Shown: positions 1-7,495, numbered from the stretch's first letter. The stretch: 9,285 nt of DNA from JALGWA01 sp964604955 (GCA_964604955.1 CAZSBE010000110.1:1-9285); one strand, 5' to 3'. Notes: a model not told the origin generated them from the letters alone. Made by a program: numbers and translations.

Positions 1-22
1 CGGAGGGCCCTGTTTTTCCCTA

Positions 23-51
23 TTGACACCGGCATTCAGCTCTGGTATTTT
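23..51 (+). promoter_or_regulatory. Candidate sigma70-type promoter for tRNA-Asp
   Basis: A perfect TTGACA -35 box lies at 23-28. After a 17-nt spacer comes TATTTT at 46-51, preceded by TG at 43-44 (extended -10). Transcription would start near 58, about 26 nt before the tRNA. The match is direct; the activity is inferred. Confidence 0.65.
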
Positions 52-83
52 CCGGCAGAAGTGATATTATCAGCAAGATGCGC

Positions 84-161
84 GGGGTCGTGGTGCAGCT
101 TGGTTAGCACACTGGCCTGTCAAGCCAGAGGTCGCGGGTTCGAGTCCCGTCGGCCCCGCCA
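84..161 (+). tRNA. tRNA-Asp (anticodon GTC)
   Basis: A complete cloverleaf can be drawn by eye. The 7-bp acceptor stem pairs 84-90 with 151-157 and includes one T-G pair. The D arm is GTGC/GCAC. The anticodon stem CTGGC/GCCAG encloses the loop CTGTCAA, giving anticodon GTC for aspartate. A 5-nt variable loop follows, then a T arm with loop TTCGAGT. The discriminator base is G at 158, and the CCA end is encoded at 159-161. It reads in the same direction as the efflux operon but has its own promoter upstream, so it is probably a separate transcript. No integrase gene or repeat of its 3' end is visible, so nothing suggests use as an integration site. Confidence 0.97.
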
Positions 162-169
162 TTTTTTTT
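162..169 (+). terminator. T8 tract directly after tRNA-Asp (possible terminator)
   Basis: Eight consecutive T residues follow the encoded CCA immediately. There is no separate hairpin after the tRNA, so any termination would rely on the tRNA T-arm and acceptor stem as the RNA structure. This is a weak call based on the U-tract alone. Confidence 0.35.
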
Positions 170-197
170 ACATGGGTTTCCCCCTTGAAGGATCGGT

Positions 198-226
198 TTG
201 ACCAGTGGGTCGCCTGATCTCATGCA
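198..226 (+). promoter_or_regulatory. Weak candidate promoter for the efflux operon
   Basis: TTGACC at 198-203 is a near-consensus -35. At 17-nt spacing the -10 is CATGCA (221-226), which is poor and partly overlaps a hairpin arm. This is the best candidate I can see between the tRNA and the first efflux gene, but it is much weaker than the other promoters in the window. The operon may instead be regulated, or read from the tRNA promoter. Confidence 0.2.
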
Positions 227-240
227 GGGTTCACCCCTGC
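224..240 (+). repeat. Short inverted repeat / hairpin in the efflux operon leader
   Basis: GCAGGG (224-229) and CCCTGC (235-240) are perfect complements around a 5-nt loop. The hairpin is flanked by a CATGC direct repeat at 221-225 and 241-245. No T-tract follows, so it is not an obvious terminator. An operator or a leader structure is possible. Confidence 0.3.
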
Positions 241-278
241 CATGCGCGGCCCGCCCCCTTGGCCAGTCCGCGGCCCGG

Positions 279-285
279 AAGGAGG
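279..285 (+). promoter_or_regulatory. Ribosome binding site for the TolC-family gene
   Basis: AAGGAGG lies 11 nt before GTG (297) and 14 nt before ATG (300). It is the only strong Shine-Dalgarno sequence upstream, and it places the start next to a clear signal peptide rather than at the in-frame TTG at 198. Confidence 0.6.
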
Positions 286-299
286 CAAGTAACACGGTG

Positions 300-1637
300 A
301 TGAGACGGTTCCCCTCGCTTTTGGCACTGGTTCTGACCTTCGCCGCCGTGTGCCCCGCGCCGCCTTCAGCAGCCGCGCGCGAGATGACCCTGGGCGAATG
401 CGTCAGGCGGACGCTGGAGGTCAATCCCAGGGTGCTCGACAAGGCGGAAGGCTTGACCAGGGCGGCCGGCGGGATCGAAGAGGCGAGGTCGGGCTTCCTT
501 CCCAGCCTCAACCTCAGCGGCCTGTATAATTTCGCCGAGAAGACCCAGAGAGTCCAGTTCCCCGGGCCCACGGGCGAGATGCAGGAGTTCGAACTCGACT
601 TCACGCTGGACTATGCGCTCAGCGCGACACTCACCCAGCCCCTCTATACGGGCGGCGCCGTGTCGAGCTCTTACAGGATATCCAAGTATGCGCGCGACAT
701 CGCCGAGGCCGACCTCGAGAGCACGGAGGCCAATCTCACGCTGGCTGTGCTCGTCCAGTTCTATGCGGTGCTCGCGGCGCGCGAGGCCATAGTGGTCGCA
801 GAGGAGGCGGTTCAGAACGCCGAGGAACACTACGAGGTGACCCGGGCCCGGTACAGGGCGGGCGAGGTCAGCGAATACGATATGCTGCGCGCCGAGGTCG
901 CCGTCGTCAATCTCAGGCCCGGGCTGATCCGCGCCCGGAACATGCTCGAGGTGAGCGAGCTCGCGCTCAAGAATTACATGATGCTCGAAGCCGACGCCGA
1001 AATCGACTTCGTGGGCGTACTGGAACTGGTGGACTACCCCGTGGACCCCGGGGAGGCAATGGATGTAGCGTTCGAGAACCGACCCGAGTTGCGCATCGCC
1101 GGCAAGCGGGCCGAGATCGCAGAGCAGTCGGTCACGCTCGCCCGTTCGGGCCGGCTGCCCGCATTCGCGCTCCAGGGGACCTACGACGTCAGGTCGAATG
1201 AACTGTCGTTCGGGCAGGGCGTCTGGCAGGATTCCTACGCCGGCTACCTGGTCCTCAGCTGGTCGGTTTTCGACGGGCTCCGGACCAGGGCGCGGATATC
1301 GCAGGCCCGCTCGGAGGTCCGCCAGGCGGACATAGCCATCGAAGACCTCAAGCGCGCCATTGAGCTCGAAGTGCGCGCCGCGCTTCTCGACGCCGAGGCG
1401 GCGCGGGAAACGCTGGGGAGCCAGGAGAGGAACGTGGAGACCGCCGAGAGGGGCCTCGCCATTGTGGACGAGAGGTACGCCACCGGGGTGGCCACGAGTC
1501 TCGAGGTAATAGACGCGAGGCTGGCGCTGATCACGGCCCGGGAGAACAGAATCAGCGCGCTGTTCGATTTCAACGTATCGACCGCCCGGCTGATGAAGGC
1601 CCTGGGCGTTTTGCTGAGGGAATACAGAAAAGAGTAG
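300..1637 (+). CDS. TolC-family outer-membrane efflux channel
   Basis: This gene encodes 445 residues of the outer membrane efflux protein (OEP/TolC) family, the trimeric channel that lets a tripartite pump discharge outside the cell. Residues 1 to about 26 form a signal peptide: basic MRRF, a hydrophobic stretch, then small residues before REMT. The mature protein opens with the usual TLGECVRRTLE helix. A segment typical of the family follows (FTLDYALSATLTQPLYTGG), then long charged and Ala/Glu-rich helices, repeated in the second half around LSWSVFDG. This two-fold repeat and the length, slightly under E. coli TolC, fit the family. The start could also be GTG at 297, one codon earlier and better spaced from the ribosome binding site. 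It is the first gene of the operon, 10 bp before the adaptor. The substrate cannot be told from sequence. Confidence 0.92.
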   Translation: MRRFPSLLALVLTFAAVCPAPPSAAAREMTLGECVRRTLEVNPRVLDKAEGLTRAAGGIEEARSGFLPSLNLSGLYNFAEKTQRVQFPGPTGEMQEFELDFTLDYALSATLTQPLYTGGAVSSSYRISKYARDIAEADLESTEANLTLAVLVQFYAVLAAREAIVVAEEAVQNAEEHYEVTRARYRAGEVSEYDMLRAEVAVVNLRPGLIRARNMLEVSELALKNYMMLEADAEIDFVGVLELVDYPVDPGEAMDVAFENRPELRIAGKRAEIAEQSVTLARSGRLPAFALQGTYDVRSNELSFGQGVWQDSYAGYLVLSWSVFDGLRTRARISQARSEVRQADIAIEDLKRAIELEVRAALLDAEAARETLGSQERNVETAERGLAIVDERYATGVATSLEVIDARLALITARENRISALFDFNVSTARLMKALGVLLREYRKE

Positions 1638-1647
1638 GAGCTCGGTT

Positions 1648-2592
1648 ATGAAGCGAGCGTTGATCATCATTGTCATCGTCGCGGTAGCGGCGCTGATCGT
1701 CCTGTGGAGGTTGTCTTCCATCCAGCGCGAGCGGCAGGCCAGGGAAGAGGCCGCGGCCGCGGCCGAAGCGCAGACGGCCATCGCCGTCGCGGTGGCGCCG
1801 GTGGTGACCGGCGAAATAGAGCAGTTGCTCCGCTACACGGGCAGGGTGGAGGCCATGGAGGAAGTCGACGTCACCCCCAAGATCGCCGGCAGGATCATCA
1901 AGGTCCATGTCAAGGAGGGCGACGCGGTGACCGGGGGCCAGACCCTCATGACGATCGACCCCGAGGTGACAGGCATGAAGTTCGAGACCAATTCGGTGAC
2001 CTCTCCCATAGCGGGCAAGGTGGCCTACATATACCTCGACCGCGGCGCCTACGTGACTCAGCAGGTTCCGCTTCTTAAAGTCATAAACGACGCCTCGGTC
2101 AAGGTCACGATCGGCGTGCTCGAGAAGGACTATACCTACGTCAGCCTGGGCATGCCTGCTCGCATCGAGTTCGACGCCCTTCCGGGCGAGACCTTCAAGG
2201 CGAAAGTCACCAACTTGAGGCCCGTTGTGGACACCATGACCGGGACCGCGCAGGCCGAGATCGGGATGGATAACGCCCGCGGCAGGCTCAGGTCGGGCAT
2301 GTTCGCCCGGGTCCAGCTCGTGGCCGAGATGCACGCGGCCGCGGTGCTCATGCCCCGGAACGCCACGCTCCGGGAGCTGTTCTCGGACCGCGGCGCTGAG
2401 GTCGAGACGAGCGTATACATCGCAGATGGCAAAGTGGCCCGGAAGCGCGACGTGCACCTGGGGCTCTCCAACAAGGACTACTTCGAGGTCCTGGACGGGC
2501 TCACTCCCGGCGACCAGGTCATAGTCGCCGGCCAGAACAGTGTGCGGGACGGGTCCGAGATAGAAGTCAGGAGCTCGGGGGAAAGCCGGTAG
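1648..2592 (+). CDS. RND efflux periplasmic adaptor (HlyD/MFP family), hairpin-less
   Basis: This gene encodes 314 residues of a membrane fusion protein that would link the RND pump to the outer-membrane channel. Residues 5-21 are a hydrophobic anchor with no lipobox, followed by a charged, Ala/Glu-rich linker (about 25-45). The first half of the lipoyl domain is at about 70-104 (KIAGRIIKVHVKEGDAV). The second half is at about 118-146 (SPIAGKVAYIYLDRGAYV). The beta-barrel follows at about 148-228, then the membrane-proximal domain to about 308 (ending in LDGLTPGDQVIVAGQNSVRDG). Only about 13 residues separate the two lipoyl halves, where most adaptors carry a long alpha-helical hairpin. The family is certain from the motifs; the missing hairpin is seen directly. 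TAGGAG, overlapping the previous stop codon, is the ribosome binding site. The gene ends 16 bp before the pump. Confidence 0.92.
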   Translation: MKRALIIIVIVAVAALIVLWRLSSIQRERQAREEAAAAAEAQTAIAVAVAPVVTGEIEQLLRYTGRVEAMEEVDVTPKIAGRIIKVHVKEGDAVTGGQTLMTIDPEVTGMKFETNSVTSPIAGKVAYIYLDRGAYVTQQVPLLKVINDASVKVTIGVLEKDYTYVSLGMPARIEFDALPGETFKAKVTNLRPVVDTMTGTAQAEIGMDNARGRLRSGMFARVQLVAEMHAAAVLMPRNATLRELFSDRGAEVETSVYIADGKVARKRDVHLGLSNKDYFEVLDGLTPGDQVIVAGQNSVRDGSEIEVRSSGESR

Positions 2593-2608
2593 GAGGACAT
2601 AGAGCGGG

Positions 2609-5600
2609 ATGGGACTTCCCGAGAGATCGGTATCCAGACCTGTAACCTTCTTCATGGTCTATATCGCCGTTCTGGCGATAGGTCTGGTCAGCGCGCTCAA
2701 CCTTGGAACCGACATATATCCCGACATCAGTTTCCCCACGGTCACGGTGGTCACCACCTACGAAGGCGTGTCGTCCGAGGACATAGAGACCCTTGTCACG
2801 CGGCCGGTGGAGGAGACGGTAGCGGCGATAGAGGACGTGGACGAGGTGACGTCCTACTCCCGCGAGGGCATGTCGCTCGTCATGATAACGTTCAAGTGGG
2901 GCAAGGACATGGATGTCGCCTCGATGGACGTTCGCGAGCGTGTCGACTTCGTAAAGCCCTTCCTTCCGGATGACGCGGAGGAGCCCTTCGTCTTCAAGTT
3001 CTCCACAGAGCAGATGCCCATTCTGTTCCTCGCCGTGACCGGCGATTACAGCCTCTCCGAGCTGAGGAAGGTGGTCGAGGACCAGGTCGAACCCAGGATC
3101 GAGAGAATCCAGGGCATAGCCAGCGTGTTCACGCAGGGCGGCAGGGACCGCGAGATTCACGTATACGGGGATGACGAGAAACTCGAAGCCTACGGCCTCA
3201 CCATAAATGACCTCACTCTGGCCCTGAGGATGGAGAACGTCCGCATTCCCGGCGGCAGCATCAAGCAGGGGAGAACGGACTTTCTCGTGAGAACGTCGGG
3301 CGAGTTCGCCTCTGTCGATGATATCAGGAACGTCGTGGTGACCCGTTACAGCGGGGCGCCCGTCTTCATGAAGGACGTGGCCCGCGTGGAGGACGCTTTC
3401 GCCGATGAGGCCGAGATCATCCGGTTCAACGGCCGGCCCGGCATCATGGTAGTGCTGCAGAAGCAATCCACCGCCAATACGGTCGAGGTTTCGGACCGCG
3501 TCAAGGCCCAGCTCCCGTCAATCGAGGAGGCGCTAGGGGTCAAGTTCGTTCCCATCATGGACTCGGCCCGCTACATCAACCGCTCGATAGGGAACCTGAG
3601 GACGGTGGCGCTGCAGGGAGCGGTGCTCGCCATCATCGTGCTCTTCCTCTTCCTGAGGAACGTTCCCTCCACGTTGATCGTTGCGACGTCGATACCGGTG
3701 TCGGTGATCGCGACCTTCATCGTCATGAACGCCACAGACGTCACCCTCAACATGATTTCAATGGGGGGGCTGACGCTTGGAATAGGCATGCTTGTGGATT
3801 CGTCCATCGTCGTGCTGGAGAACATCTACCGGCACCGCGAGAGGGGCCTCACGCGCAAGGAGGCCGCCGTGTACGGTACGGCGGAAGTGGCGACGCCGAT
3901 TACGGCATCGGTGCTTACGACCGTGGCCGTCTTCTTCCCGGTGATATTCGTGCCCGGCATAGCGGGCATCCTCTTCAGGGACATGGCGCTCACGGTGACC
4001 TTCGCTCTCATATGCTCGCTTTTCGTGGCGCTGACGCTCATCCCGCTTCTGGCCTCCAAGATACTCACGGTGGGCAGGAAAGTGCGCGATAAGGCCCGGG
4101 AGGGCCGCATAATGCGCACCTATGAGCGCGCCCTCAGATGGTCGCTGGGCCACAAGAGGATAACGCTCGGAGCGGCTTTCGTCATCTTCGTTCTCAGCGT
4201 GAGCCTCATCCGTTTCGTAGGCGTGGAGTTCACGCCGGCCAGCGAGCCGGGTGAGTTCAACATCACGGTCGAGCTTCCCGTCGGGTCGAGGCTAGAGCTC
4301 ACCGAGCAGGCGACCGCCGAGGTTGAGCGCATCATAATGCGCGACGTTCCCGAGCTGGAGGCCATCTTCACGCGCGTCGGCCAGGGGAGCGGCTTCGGCG
4401 CTTTCTTCGGCGGCCAGGGCAGTCACAGCGCCAGCATCTACTTCCAGGCGGTGCCGCTTGAGGAGCGGGACCGGAGTGACGAGGAAATACGCTTCGCCCT
4501 GAGCAAGCCCATTTCCAGGGTGCCGGGGGCGGACGTGTATTTCGCGACGGATGCCTTCTCGGAGATGATGTTCGGCGGGGCCAGGCTCAAGGTGGAGATA
4601 TACGGCCACGACCTCGACATCGGCAGGCGGCTCGCCCTCGAGGTCAAAGAGATCATGGAGAGCGTCCCGGGCACCATGGACGTGAGAGTGAGCCGGGCCG
4701 AGGGCAAGCCCGAGATAAGGATAGCCATCGACAGGGAGAGGGCGGCCTACTTCGGCCTCAACGTCAGCACCATCGCGTCGGCGATTCAGACGGGCGTGAT
4801 GGGCGAGGTGGCCGGCCAGTTCAGGGAACAGGGCGATGAGTACAACATAAGAGTGAGGCTCCCCGGGGACCGGCGGGAGGCGCTCGCCGACATAATGGAC
4901 ATTCTAGTGCCGTCTCCGCAGGGCTACTCGGTGCCGCTCGGCAGCGTGGCCAGCATGGAATACACGACGGGGCCCGTTGAGATCGAGCGCAAGGCCCAGC
5001 GCCGGCTCATAAACGTGACCGGCAACCTCACGGGCGAGCGCGATCTCGGGAGCGTCGTGGGCGACATACGCGAACGCATCGCCGGGGTCCAGGCCCCGCG
5101 GGACTTCATCGTGCAGATCGCCGGGGAGGCCGAAGACATAGCCGAGTCCTTCAGGTGGCTGGGACTGGCGCTCCTGGGAGCGGTGATCCTCGTCTACATG
5201 GTCATGGCTTCGCAGTTCGAGTCGCTGAGGCATCCGTTCATCATCATGTTCTCGCTTCCGCTTTCATTCATAGGGGTGGCGTGGATGCTGTTCCTTACGG
5301 GGACGACGCTCAGCATAAACTCGTTTACCGGCGTGATCGTCCTCGCCGGGATCGTCGTCAATAACGCCATCTTGCTCGTGGATTACACCAATCTGTTGAG
5401 GGCCCGGGGCTCGGAGATTGAGGAGGCGGTAGTCACGGCGGCCAAGACGCGCGCCCGGCCCATCCTCATGACCGCGGTGACCACGATCCTCGCCATGACC
5501 CCCATGGCTCTGGGTCTCGGCGAGGGCGGCGAGCTCAACGCGCCCCTGGCGCGTTCGGTCGTGGGCGGGCTTTCGACATCGACCCTGCTCACGCTCATAG

Positions 5601-5668
5601 TGATCCCGGTGGTTTACATGAGCTTCGAGAAGTTCACCGCGAGGTTTTCGAGAAAGAAGAAGACATAA
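2609..5668 (+). CDS. RND efflux pump, AcrB/HAE1-type inner-membrane permease
   Basis: This gene encodes 1019 residues, the usual length for the AcrB/HAE1 branch of RND pumps, which use proton entry to export substrates from the periplasm or membrane. The N-terminal helix TM1 is at about 12-32 and is followed by the first periplasmic porter region. A helix bundle starts near 325 and includes GIGMLVDSSIVVLEN around D397. TM7 is at about 515-535, then comes the second periplasmic region. The last helix group runs from about 849 to 1010 and includes GIVVNNAILLVDY. AcrB has Asp-Asp (407/408) in TM4 and Lys940 in TM10. Here the aligned residues are D397, S398 and N918, so only one of the three is kept, as in some other HAE1-type pumps. 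AGGAGG at 2591-2596 supports the start. The neighbours complete a tripartite exporter. Substrate unknown: drugs, lipids or other compounds are possible. Confidence 0.95.
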   Translation: MGLPERSVSRPVTFFMVYIAVLAIGLVSALNLGTDIYPDISFPTVTVVTTYEGVSSEDIETLVTRPVEETVAAIEDVDEVTSYSREGMSLVMITFKWGKDMDVASMDVRERVDFVKPFLPDDAEEPFVFKFSTEQMPILFLAVTGDYSLSELRKVVEDQVEPRIERIQGIASVFTQGGRDREIHVYGDDEKLEAYGLTINDLTLALRMENVRIPGGSIKQGRTDFLVRTSGEFASVDDIRNVVVTRYSGAPVFMKDVARVEDAFADEAEIIRFNGRPGIMVVLQKQSTANTVEVSDRVKAQLPSIEEALGVKFVPIMDSARYINRSIGNLRTVALQGAVLAIIVLFLFLRNVPSTLIVATSIPVSVIATFIVMNATDVTLNMISMGGLTLGIGMLVDSSIVVLENIYRHRERGLTRKEAAVYGTAEVATPITASVLTTVAVFFPVIFVPGIAGILFRDMALTVTFALICSLFVALTLIPLLASKILTVGRKVRDKAREGRIMRTYERALRWSLGHKRITLGAAFVIFVLSVSLIRFVGVEFTPASEPGEFNITVELPVGSRLELTEQATAEVERIIMRDVPELEAIFTRVGQGSGFGAFFGGQGSHSASIYFQAVPLEERDRSDEEIRFALSKPISRVPGADVYFATDAFSEMMFGGARLKVEIYGHDLDIGRRLALEVKEIMESVPGTMDVRVSRAEGKPEIRIAIDRERAAYFGLNVSTIASAIQTGVMGEVAGQFREQGDEYNIRVRLPGDRREALADIMDILVPSPQGYSVPLGSVASMEYTTGPVEIERKAQRRLINVTGNLTGERDLGSVVGDIRERIAGVQAPRDFIVQIAGEAEDIAESFRWLGLALLGAVILVYMVMASQFESLRHPFIIMFSLPLSFIGVAWMLFLTGTTLSINSFTGVIVLAGIVVNNAILLVDYTNLLRARGSEIEEAVVTAAKTRARPILMTAVTTILAMTPMALGLGEGGELNAPLARSVVGGLSTSTLLTLIVIPVVYMSFEKFTARFSRKKKT

Positions 5669-5673
5669 GGAGG
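5667..5673 (+). promoter_or_regulatory. Ribosome binding site that selects a TTG start
   Basis: AAGGAGG overlaps the pump stop codon and sits 7 nt before TTG at 5681. The first in-frame ATG (5693) would be 19 nt away, too far. This decides the start of the small downstream gene and points to translational coupling with the pump. Confidence 0.7.
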
Positions 5674-5680
5674 CGGTTGA

Positions 5681-5977
5681 TTGGCTACCGAGATGATCCT
5701 TGTCGTCTTCAATGCCTCAATTGAGGACGAGATCCTGGAAGTCCTGAGAGAGGCCGGCATGGACTGCTATACCAAGCTTCCCGGCGTGCAGGGCGAGGGC
5801 AGTTGCTCGGAGCCCCGGCTCGATAGCCATGTCTGGCCGGGGACGAATACCATGTACCTCATCGTCGCAGAACCGGCTGAGCGCGACCGCATTCTCGACG
5901 CGGTCCGCAGGATGAAGGACATCCATCGCGACGAAGGCGTGTCGGCCTTTGTCCTCCCCGTAACCGGATCGGTCTAG
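5681..5977 (+). CDS. PII-like, PG0541-family transporter-associated protein
   Basis: This gene encodes 98 residues of a small soluble protein with no signal peptide. The order of elements is that of a ferredoxin-like, PII-type fold: strand MILVVFNASI, helix EDEILEVLREAG, a loop with YTKLPGVQGEG (about 30-40), the motif HVWPGTN (50-56), strand MYLIVAE, helix ERDRILDAVRRMKD, and a final strand AFVLPV. The YTK.P.V.G.G and HVWPG motifs match what I know as the PG0541 family of transporter-associated proteins, typically found next to RND pump genes. By analogy with PII proteins it may sense a ligand and tune the pump, but no ligand is visible and this role is inferred. Translation starts at TTG, 12 bp after the pump gene, in the same operon. 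It is the last gene of that operon. Confidence 0.85.
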   Translation: MATEMILVVFNASIEDEILEVLREAGMDCYTKLPGVQGEGSCSEPRLDSHVWPGTNTMYLIVAEPAERDRILDAVRRMKDIHRDEGVSAFVLPVTGSV

Positions 5978-6044
5978 CAGCCGGCCGCAGCAGCGCCGCC
6001 CGCCACATGGCCCGCCCAGTGCGAATGCCCCGTGAGAACGCAAG

Positions 6045-6075
6045 AAAAAAGAGGGGCGCCGGTTGGCGCCCCTCT
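6045..6075 (-). terminator. Rho-independent terminator of the OmpA-like gene
   Basis: A perfect 11-bp stem pairs 6050-6060 with 6065-6075 (core GAGGGGCGCC/GGCGCCCCTC) around a 4-nt loop. Read on the minus strand it is followed by a T6 tract (6050-6045), 18 bp beyond the OmpA-like stop codon. On the plus strand no T-tract follows, so it is probably one-directional, although the hairpin may also slow transcripts from the efflux operon. Confidence 0.9.
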
Positions 6076-6092
6076 CGACAAAGCCTTAAGGC

Positions 6093-7397
6093 CTATTTGC
6101 CCGCAGGCTCGTAGATTCTGAACTCAATCCTTCTGTTCTGGGCCCTGCCCTCAGCGGTGGCGTTGGAGGCGACGGGCTGGTCCTCGCCATGGGACTCGAT
6201 GAGAATCCGGCCCGGAGGCGAGCCCTTCTCGACCATGTAGTCCTTGGCGGCCTCGGCCCTTCTTCTCCCCAGCTTCTGGTTGTATTCAGAGGAGCCGACG
6301 CTGTCGGTATGGCCGTGAATCACTATCCTGACCTCAGGGTAGAGCTTGATGATATCGTAGACGTAGTCGAGGGTCGGGTTCGGTATCGGCTTGATGATGG
6401 TCTTGTCGAAGGCGAACCTGATGACCTCGATCTCCGAGAGGTCGGGCCTCGAGGTAGGGCAGCCCTGCTCGTCGACCTCTACACCCGCCGGCGTGTTCGC
6501 ACAGGCATCGAGCCCGTCACATACGCCGTCGCCGTCGGAGTCCCTGGGGCAGCCGCGCTCATCTACGATACATCCCTTGGGTGTGCCGGGGCACTTGTCG
6601 AGCCCGTCACATATGCCGTCGCCGTCGGAGTCCTTCGGGCAGCCGTACTTGTCGACGATACATCCCTTGGGCGTGTCGGGGCACTTGTCGAGCCCGTCAC
6701 ACACGCCGTCGCCGTCGGAGTCCTTCGGGCAGCCGTACTTGTCGACGACACATCCCTTGGGCGTGTCGGGACACTGGTCCTCGCAGTCGCTTACGCCGTC
6801 GCCGTCCGTATCGCCCTCACCGCCGGGATACCACATGAGGCCCACCCCGAAGTACCAGTGCTGATTGTCGGTGCCCCCGGTGCCGATCATGTCGCGGTCG
6901 TCGGTGAGTATGTAACGGTACTTGAAGTTGAAGTCGAGAGCGGCCACGCAGTTCAAGAAGACGTCCATGCCGACGCCGGCACCGAATGCCGGATCCCACT
7001 GCTTGTCGAGCTGCATCTCCTCCGGGCGGAAGTTCGAGTCCCAGTGCATCACCCCGGCACCGAACGTCAGGTATGGTGACCACCTCCGGTCGGGCATAAA
7101 GGCGTACACGAGGTTCAAGTCGATCGGAATCAGGTTGGTTCTATATGCATAGTCGTCAGTGTCATAGTTCCAGCCGTATCCCAGATTGAACAGGAGCGAC
7201 CAGTCGTTCATCTCGCTGATGGACCTGCGGATCTTGAAGTCGCCCATGAGCCATCCCTTGGCCCGTTCATTTTCCCCGCCGAACAGCTGTCCGTAGCCGA
7301 AATCGCCGCCGAGACCCAGTCGCCTGTCGTAGGCGTAACCGCTGGAAACGGCAAGAATAACGGAGAAACACAGTAGTAAAAGGACTGCTCTCTTCAT
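6093..7397 (-). CDS. OmpA-family outer-membrane protein with thrombospondin type 3 repeats
   Basis: This gene encodes 434 residues. Residues 1 to about 22 are a signal peptide (MKRAVLLLLCFSVILAVSSG, then YA). Residues about 23-190 look like a small beta-barrel, with alternating aromatic and polar residues and a glycine-rich start. Residues 196-315 are four 30-residue units with DSDGDG and paired cysteines, typical of calcium-binding thrombospondin type 3 repeats. Residues about 320-434 are an OmpA C-terminal domain that binds peptidoglycan. HGHTDSVGS contains D365 and GRRRAE contains R380, the same 15-residue spacing as D271 and R286 of E. coli OmpA. The protein probably ties the outer membrane to the cell wall. 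GGAGG at 7409-7405, 7 nt upstream, selects this ATG over an in-frame TTG at 7439. The gene has its own promoter and terminator, so it is probably transcribed alone. Confidence 0.95.
   Translation of the reverse strand: MKRAVLLLLCFSVILAVSSGYAYDRRLGLGGDFGYGQLFGGENERAKGWLMGDFKIRRSISEMNDWSLLFNLGYGWNYDTDDYAYRTNLIPIDLNLVYAFMPDRRWSPYLTFGAGVMHWDSNFRPEEMQLDKQWDPAFGAGVGMDVFLNCVAALDFNFKYRYILTDDRDMIGTGGTDNQHWYFGVGLMWYPGGEGDTDGDGVSDCEDQCPDTPKGCVVDKYGCPKDSDGDGVCDGLDKCPDTPKGCIVDKYGCPKDSDGDGICDGLDKCPGTPKGCIVDERGCPRDSDGDGVCDGLDACANTPAGVEVDEQGCPTSRPDLSEIEVIRFAFDKTIIKPIPNPTLDYVYDIIKLYPEVRIVIHGHTDSVGSSEYNQKLGRRRAEAAKDYMVEKGSPPGRILIESHGEDQPVASNATAEGRAQNRRIEFRIYEPAGK
6453..6812 (-). repeat. Four tandem 90-bp units encoding thrombospondin type 3 repeats
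   Basis: Four in-frame units of exactly 90 bp occupy 6812-6723, 6722-6633, 6632-6543 and 6542-6453. Each encodes a unit of the type D-S-D-G-D-G-x-C-D-G-L-D-K-C followed by TPKG, VD and GCP. By hand count, units 2 and 3 differ at 11 of 90 positions and units 1 and 2 at 14. The DNA similarity suggests fairly recent duplication or conversion. The last unit is the most diverged (CANTPAGVEVDEQGCPT). Confidence 0.92.
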
Positions 7398-7404
7398 CGT
7401 AACT

Positions 7405-7460
7405 CCTCCCTTAGTTACCTTCACTCTGCGGAGGTTCAATGCTAAGATTAAACCACCTCC
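7405..7460 (-). promoter_or_regulatory. Leader with SD, anti-SD and pseudo-SD elements before the OmpA-like gene
   Basis: On the minus strand the leader contains GGAGGT (7460-7455), its exact complement ACCTCC (7435-7430), and the true ribosome binding site GGGAGGAG (7410-7403). The central element can pair with either outer one, which would hide or free the ribosome binding site. The pairing is seen in sequence; a regulatory role is inferred and could be chance. Confidence 0.35.
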
Positions 7461-7495
7461 TTACTGTTTCCGCCAATGCTTAACATCTTCGCATA

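Noticed and set aside
84..161. tRNA-Asp as an integration site for a mobile element
   Set aside because: No integrase and no repeat of the tRNA 3' end was noticed in the window; downstream genes look like ordinary chromosomal genes.
198..299. Upstream extension of the TolC-family gene to TTG at 198
   Set aside because: The added 34 residues precede the signal peptide, and the ribosome binding site lies downstream at 279-285.
366..1781. Long minus-strand open frame opposite the TolC-family gene (471 codons)
   Set aside because: The plus strand has a clear family match in the same region. The antisense product has no recognisable domain and results from GC-rich codon bias.
1570..3466. Two minus-strand open frames opposite the adaptor and the pump
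   Set aside because: The protein sequences are rich in His, Arg, Gly and Asp in the manner of antisense translations and show no domain; the opposite strand is certain coding sequence.
6189..7079. Plus-strand open frame of 296 codons opposite the OmpA-like gene
   Set aside because: Its apparent internal repeats are just the reverse reading of the 90-bp thrombospondin type 3 units.
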